A model generated the notes under the pieces. It ran no database searches, had not been told where the DNA came from, and saw nothing but the letters and a program-made list of their open reading frames with translations. From an uncultured Verrucomicrobiales bacterium (lineage in GTDB: Bacteria; Verrucomicrobiota; Verrucomicrobiia; Verrucomicrobiales; Akkermansiaceae), in contig CALBVA010000130.1 of the NCBI GenBank assembly GCA_937969125.1, forward strand, positions 1-16,359: DNA of 16,359 nt, written 5' to 3'. Of this stretch, positions 14,172 through 16,359 are shown one piece after another. Both the position numbers and the translations under genes were made by a program. Numbering within the stretch: the stretch's first letter is position 1; each line of letters begins with the position of its first letter.

Positions 14172-16247
14172 ATGAAACTCTCCTACCAAAACCGCGAACT
14201 CTCCTGGCTGGAATTTAATCAGCGCGTCCTCAATCAGGCCCTCCGCCCGGACCTCCCTGTGCTGGATCGTGTCAAATTTCTGGCCATCACCGCCTCGAAT
14301 CTCGATGAATTTTTCCAGGTCCGCATTGGCGGCCTCCTCTCACTGCTCTCAAAGCGCCCTGACTTTCGTGATCCCTCCGGCCGCGACGTCGGCGAGCAAC
14401 TCTCCGCCATCGAAAAACGCATTCGCCGCTTCAAGCGAGACCAAGAACGCCTCTATCAAAAGGAACTCATTCCCGCCCTCGCCAAAGCCAAACTCCCCCT
14501 TCACCTCATCGACTCCCTGGACCCGGAACAGATCGAACGCCTGCGCCATTACTTCCAAAATTCCATCTCTCCCCTTCTCTCCCCCCTTCTCATCACCAGA
14601 GAAAATGCGCGCCAGATCATCCCCTCGCTCGCCCTCTGCCTCGCGCTTAAAATCCTCGATCCTGACTCCGGCGAACAGCGCACCGTCATCCTCCCCCTCC
14701 CGCCCAGCATCCCCCGCATCGCCATGATCGAGGAAGGCGGCTTCGTCTTCACCGAGGACCTCGTCAGCCACTTCGCACACGTCCTCTTCCCGAACGAAAA
14801 AATCACCCAGCACACTGTCTTCCGCCTCACCCGGAATACCGATATCCCCGCGAACGAGGACGAGGCCCACGACTTCGCCGAGGAGATCCGCACCGTCGTC
14901 ACGGACCGTGGTCAATCCTTCCCCGTCCGGCTACAAACCTCCGAGGATAATGACCTCACTCAGGACCTCATCGCCCTCCTGGGAATCGACCTCCAAAAAG
15001 TCTTCCTCAGCAAGGCTCCCCTCGGCCTCGCCAACCTCTTCGACCTCGCCATGGCCGATGGCTTCTCCCACCTCCGCACGCCCGGAGTCGAAGGGGTCGA
15101 TTCTCCCGACCTCGATCCCAATCGCTCCCTCTTCTCCTCCATCGCCGAAAAGGATGTCCTCCTCGTCCACCCCTACCAGAGCTACCGCCCCGTCGTCCGC
15201 TTCATCGAGGAAGCCGCCTCAGATCCCCACGTCCTCGCCATCAAGCAAACCCTCTACCGCACCGCGAAAAACTCTCAAATCGTCGATGCCCTCGTCCGCG
15301 CCGCCAAAGCCGGAAAGCAAGTCACCGCCCTCGTCGAGCTCAAGGCCCGCTTCGATGAAGCCCATAACCTAGACCGCGCTGCCGAACTCGTCCGCGCCGG
15401 TGCCACCGTCCTCTACGGCGTTCGTGGCCTGAAAACCCACGCCAAGATCGCCCTCGTCATCCGTCAAGAAGACGGTCGCCTCCAACGCTACGTCCACCTC
15501 GCCACCGGGAACTACAACGAAATCACCTCCCGCTTCTACACCGACATCTCATACTTCACCGCCCGCCCAGAATACGGCTCGGATGCCTCCACCTTCTTCA
15601 ACGCCGTCACCGGCCGCACCAAGCTCGAAAACTTCCAAACCCTCATCCCTGCCCCCACCCAGATCAAGCGCACCCTCATCGCTCTCATCGAAGAAGAAAC
15701 CGCCCGCGCCCTCGAAGGAGAAGAAGCCCACATCATCGCTAAAATGAACTCCCTCGAGGACATCGATATGATCGAAGCCCTCTACACCGCCTCCAAAGCA
15801 GGCGTCAAAATCCAGCTCAACATCCGCGGCATCTGCTGCCTCAAAACCGGCGAACGGAAGGAAGCCCGCAACATCGAAGTCGTCAGCATCATCGACCAAC
15901 AACTCGAACACATGCGCATCTTCTACTTCCACCAAGGTGGCGACCGAGAAGTCTTCATCTCCAGCGCCGACTGGATGAGCCGGAACCTCGTCAAGCGCGT
16001 CGAACTCATGACCCCCATCCGCGAAAAAGCTCATAAGAAAACCCTCATCGCCATCCTCGAAGCCTGCTTCCGCGATAACCAAAATGCCTCCCTCATCCAG
16101 CCTGATGGCACCTCAAAGCCCAAAGAAAAACAAAAAGGCGAACGCAAATTCCGAATGCAAAAACACCTCGCCGACCTCTTCGCCCGCCAAGCCGCCACCG
16201 CAGAACAAGCCAAATCCTCATCCCTGGAACCCCACCGCCCGAAGTAG
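14172..16247 (+). CDS. ppk1: Polyphosphate kinase 1
   Basis: A 691-residue PPK1, which reversibly polymerises the gamma-phosphate of ATP into inorganic polyphosphate through a phosphohistidine and is usually membrane-associated. The N-terminal domain starts with NRELSWLEFNQRVL (7-20) and ITASNLDEFFQVRIGG (39-54). The catalytic C-terminal half has HPYQSYRPVVRFIEEAA (333-349), IKQTLYRT (357-364), VELKARFDEAHNLDRAAEL (388-406) and GLKTHAKIALV (419-429), whose H423 corresponds to the phosphorylated histidine. QQLEHMRIFYF (576-586) has the second conserved histidine, H580. SADWMSRNL (598-606) is also intact. All key residues are present, so it should be active. The basic tail after about 645 is variable in the family. 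It is co-transcribed with the ppx-like gene. Third codon positions are strongly C-rich compared with the leftmost genes. Confidence 0.99.
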   Translation: MKLSYQNRELSWLEFNQRVLNQALRPDLPVLDRVKFLAITASNLDEFFQVRIGGLLSLLSKRPDFRDPSGRDVGEQLSAIEKRIRRFKRDQERLYQKELIPALAKAKLPLHLIDSLDPEQIERLRHYFQNSISPLLSPLLITRENARQIIPSLALCLALKILDPDSGEQRTVILPLPPSIPRIAMIEEGGFVFTEDLVSHFAHVLFPNEKITQHTVFRLTRNTDIPANEDEAHDFAEEIRTVVTDRGQSFPVRLQTSEDNDLTQDLIALLGIDLQKVFLSKAPLGLANLFDLAMADGFSHLRTPGVEGVDSPDLDPNRSLFSSIAEKDVLLVHPYQSYRPVVRFIEEAASDPHVLAIKQTLYRTAKNSQIVDALVRAAKAGKQVTALVELKARFDEAHNLDRAAELVRAGATVLYGVRGLKTHAKIALVIRQEDGRLQRYVHLATGNYNEITSRFYTDISYFTARPEYGSDASTFFNAVTGRTKLENFQTLIPAPTQIKRTLIALIEEETARALEGEEAHIIAKMNSLEDIDMIEALYTASKAGVKIQLNIRGICCLKTGERKEARNIEVVSIIDQQLEHMRIFYFHQGGDREVFISSADWMSRNLVKRVELMTPIREKAHKKTLIAILEACFRDNQNASLIQPDGTSKPKEKQKGERKFRMQKHLADLFARQAATAEQAKSSSLEPHRPK

Positions 16248-16262
16248 CTCATTTGAGTAAAT

Positions 16263-16293
16263 GGAGTTAAGACCCACCATCGCCGTCAACTCC
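16263..16293 (+). terminator. Possible terminator-like hairpin after ppk1
   Basis: GGAGTT (16263-16268) with AACTCC (16288-16293), continued inside a 2-base bulge by GAC (16271-16273) with GTC (16285-16287), gives about 9 pairs around an 11-base loop, 15 bases after the ppk1 stop. There is no T-run, so function as a terminator is uncertain. The remaining 66 bases to the window end show no gene I can support. Confidence 0.25.
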
Positions 16294-16359
16294 GAATGGC
16301 ACCAGTTGTGAGGTTGCCAGGCATCATCTTAAAGAAGCCCGCAAGCGTGCAGCCAGATA

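Noticed and set aside
16296..16359. Possible new gene starting at ATG 16296 and running off the window
   Set aside because: Only 21 codons are visible, with no family signal and no ribosome-binding site; it cannot be supported.
1..16359. tRNA, rRNA, CRISPR, insertion sequence or integrase
   Set aside because: No cloverleaf-like segment, regular spaced repeats, transposase motif or flanking inverted repeats with target duplications were seen.

Overview
The window looks like a chromosomal segment of a free-living Gram-negative bacterium, most likely of the Verrucomicrobiota. This is an inference from gene style. The clues are a secreted beta-helix protein with a CSLREA-like N-terminus and a choice-of-anchor-Q-like tail ending in a DGDGN segment, a tandem pair of PilT-type ATPases, a periplasmic ApbE lipoprotein, and the near absence of Shine-Dalgarno sequences before start codons. 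There is no phage, integrase, transposase, CRISPR array, tRNA or rRNA in the window.

Layout. (1) 46-1697, plus strand: a HAD-superfamily phosphatase and a lipoprotein ApbE flavin transferase, coupled by a one-base overlap. (2) 1763-3925, plus strand: two diverged PilT-type pilus retraction ATPases in tandem, preceded by a stem-loop that reaches almost to the first start codon. (3) 3932-4444, minus strand: a small membrane-anchored protein convergent with pilT2. A roughly 500-base gap without a convincing gene follows. (4) 4945-6548, plus strand: a secreted right-handed beta-helix protein interrupted by one frameshift. (5) 6549-6783: a short decayed coding remnant, read best as a glycine-zipper fragment on the plus strand. 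(6) 6784-8634, minus strand: a large secreted alpha-helical protein with four N-terminal cysteines. (7) 8814-11434, minus strand: the classic rpsO-pnp pair, with an intrinsic terminator between the genes and another after pnp. (8) 11704-16247: a polyphosphate locus, with a class III-like PPK2 on the minus strand diverging from a Ppx/GppA-like gene plus ppk1 on the plus strand.

How the genes work together. The right half is about phosphate-rich polymers and nucleoside diphosphates. PPK1 builds polyphosphate from ATP, PPK2 uses polyphosphate to recharge AMP/ADP, and PNPase next door phosphorolyses RNA to NDPs. The Ppx-like protein would be expected to hydrolyse polyphosphate, but its phosphate- and metal-binding motifs are degenerate, so it may instead sense or regulate. 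The about 98-base divergent control region between ppk2 and the ppx-like gene carries two dyad-symmetric elements. The left half concerns the cell envelope: pilus retraction, periplasmic flavinylation and secreted proteins.

The most interesting points are the degenerate Ppx inside a divergent polyphosphate locus, its dyad-rich control region, the broken beta-helix gene, the glycine-zipper remnant, and a swing of G-versus-C strand bias from the left end to the rest of the window.
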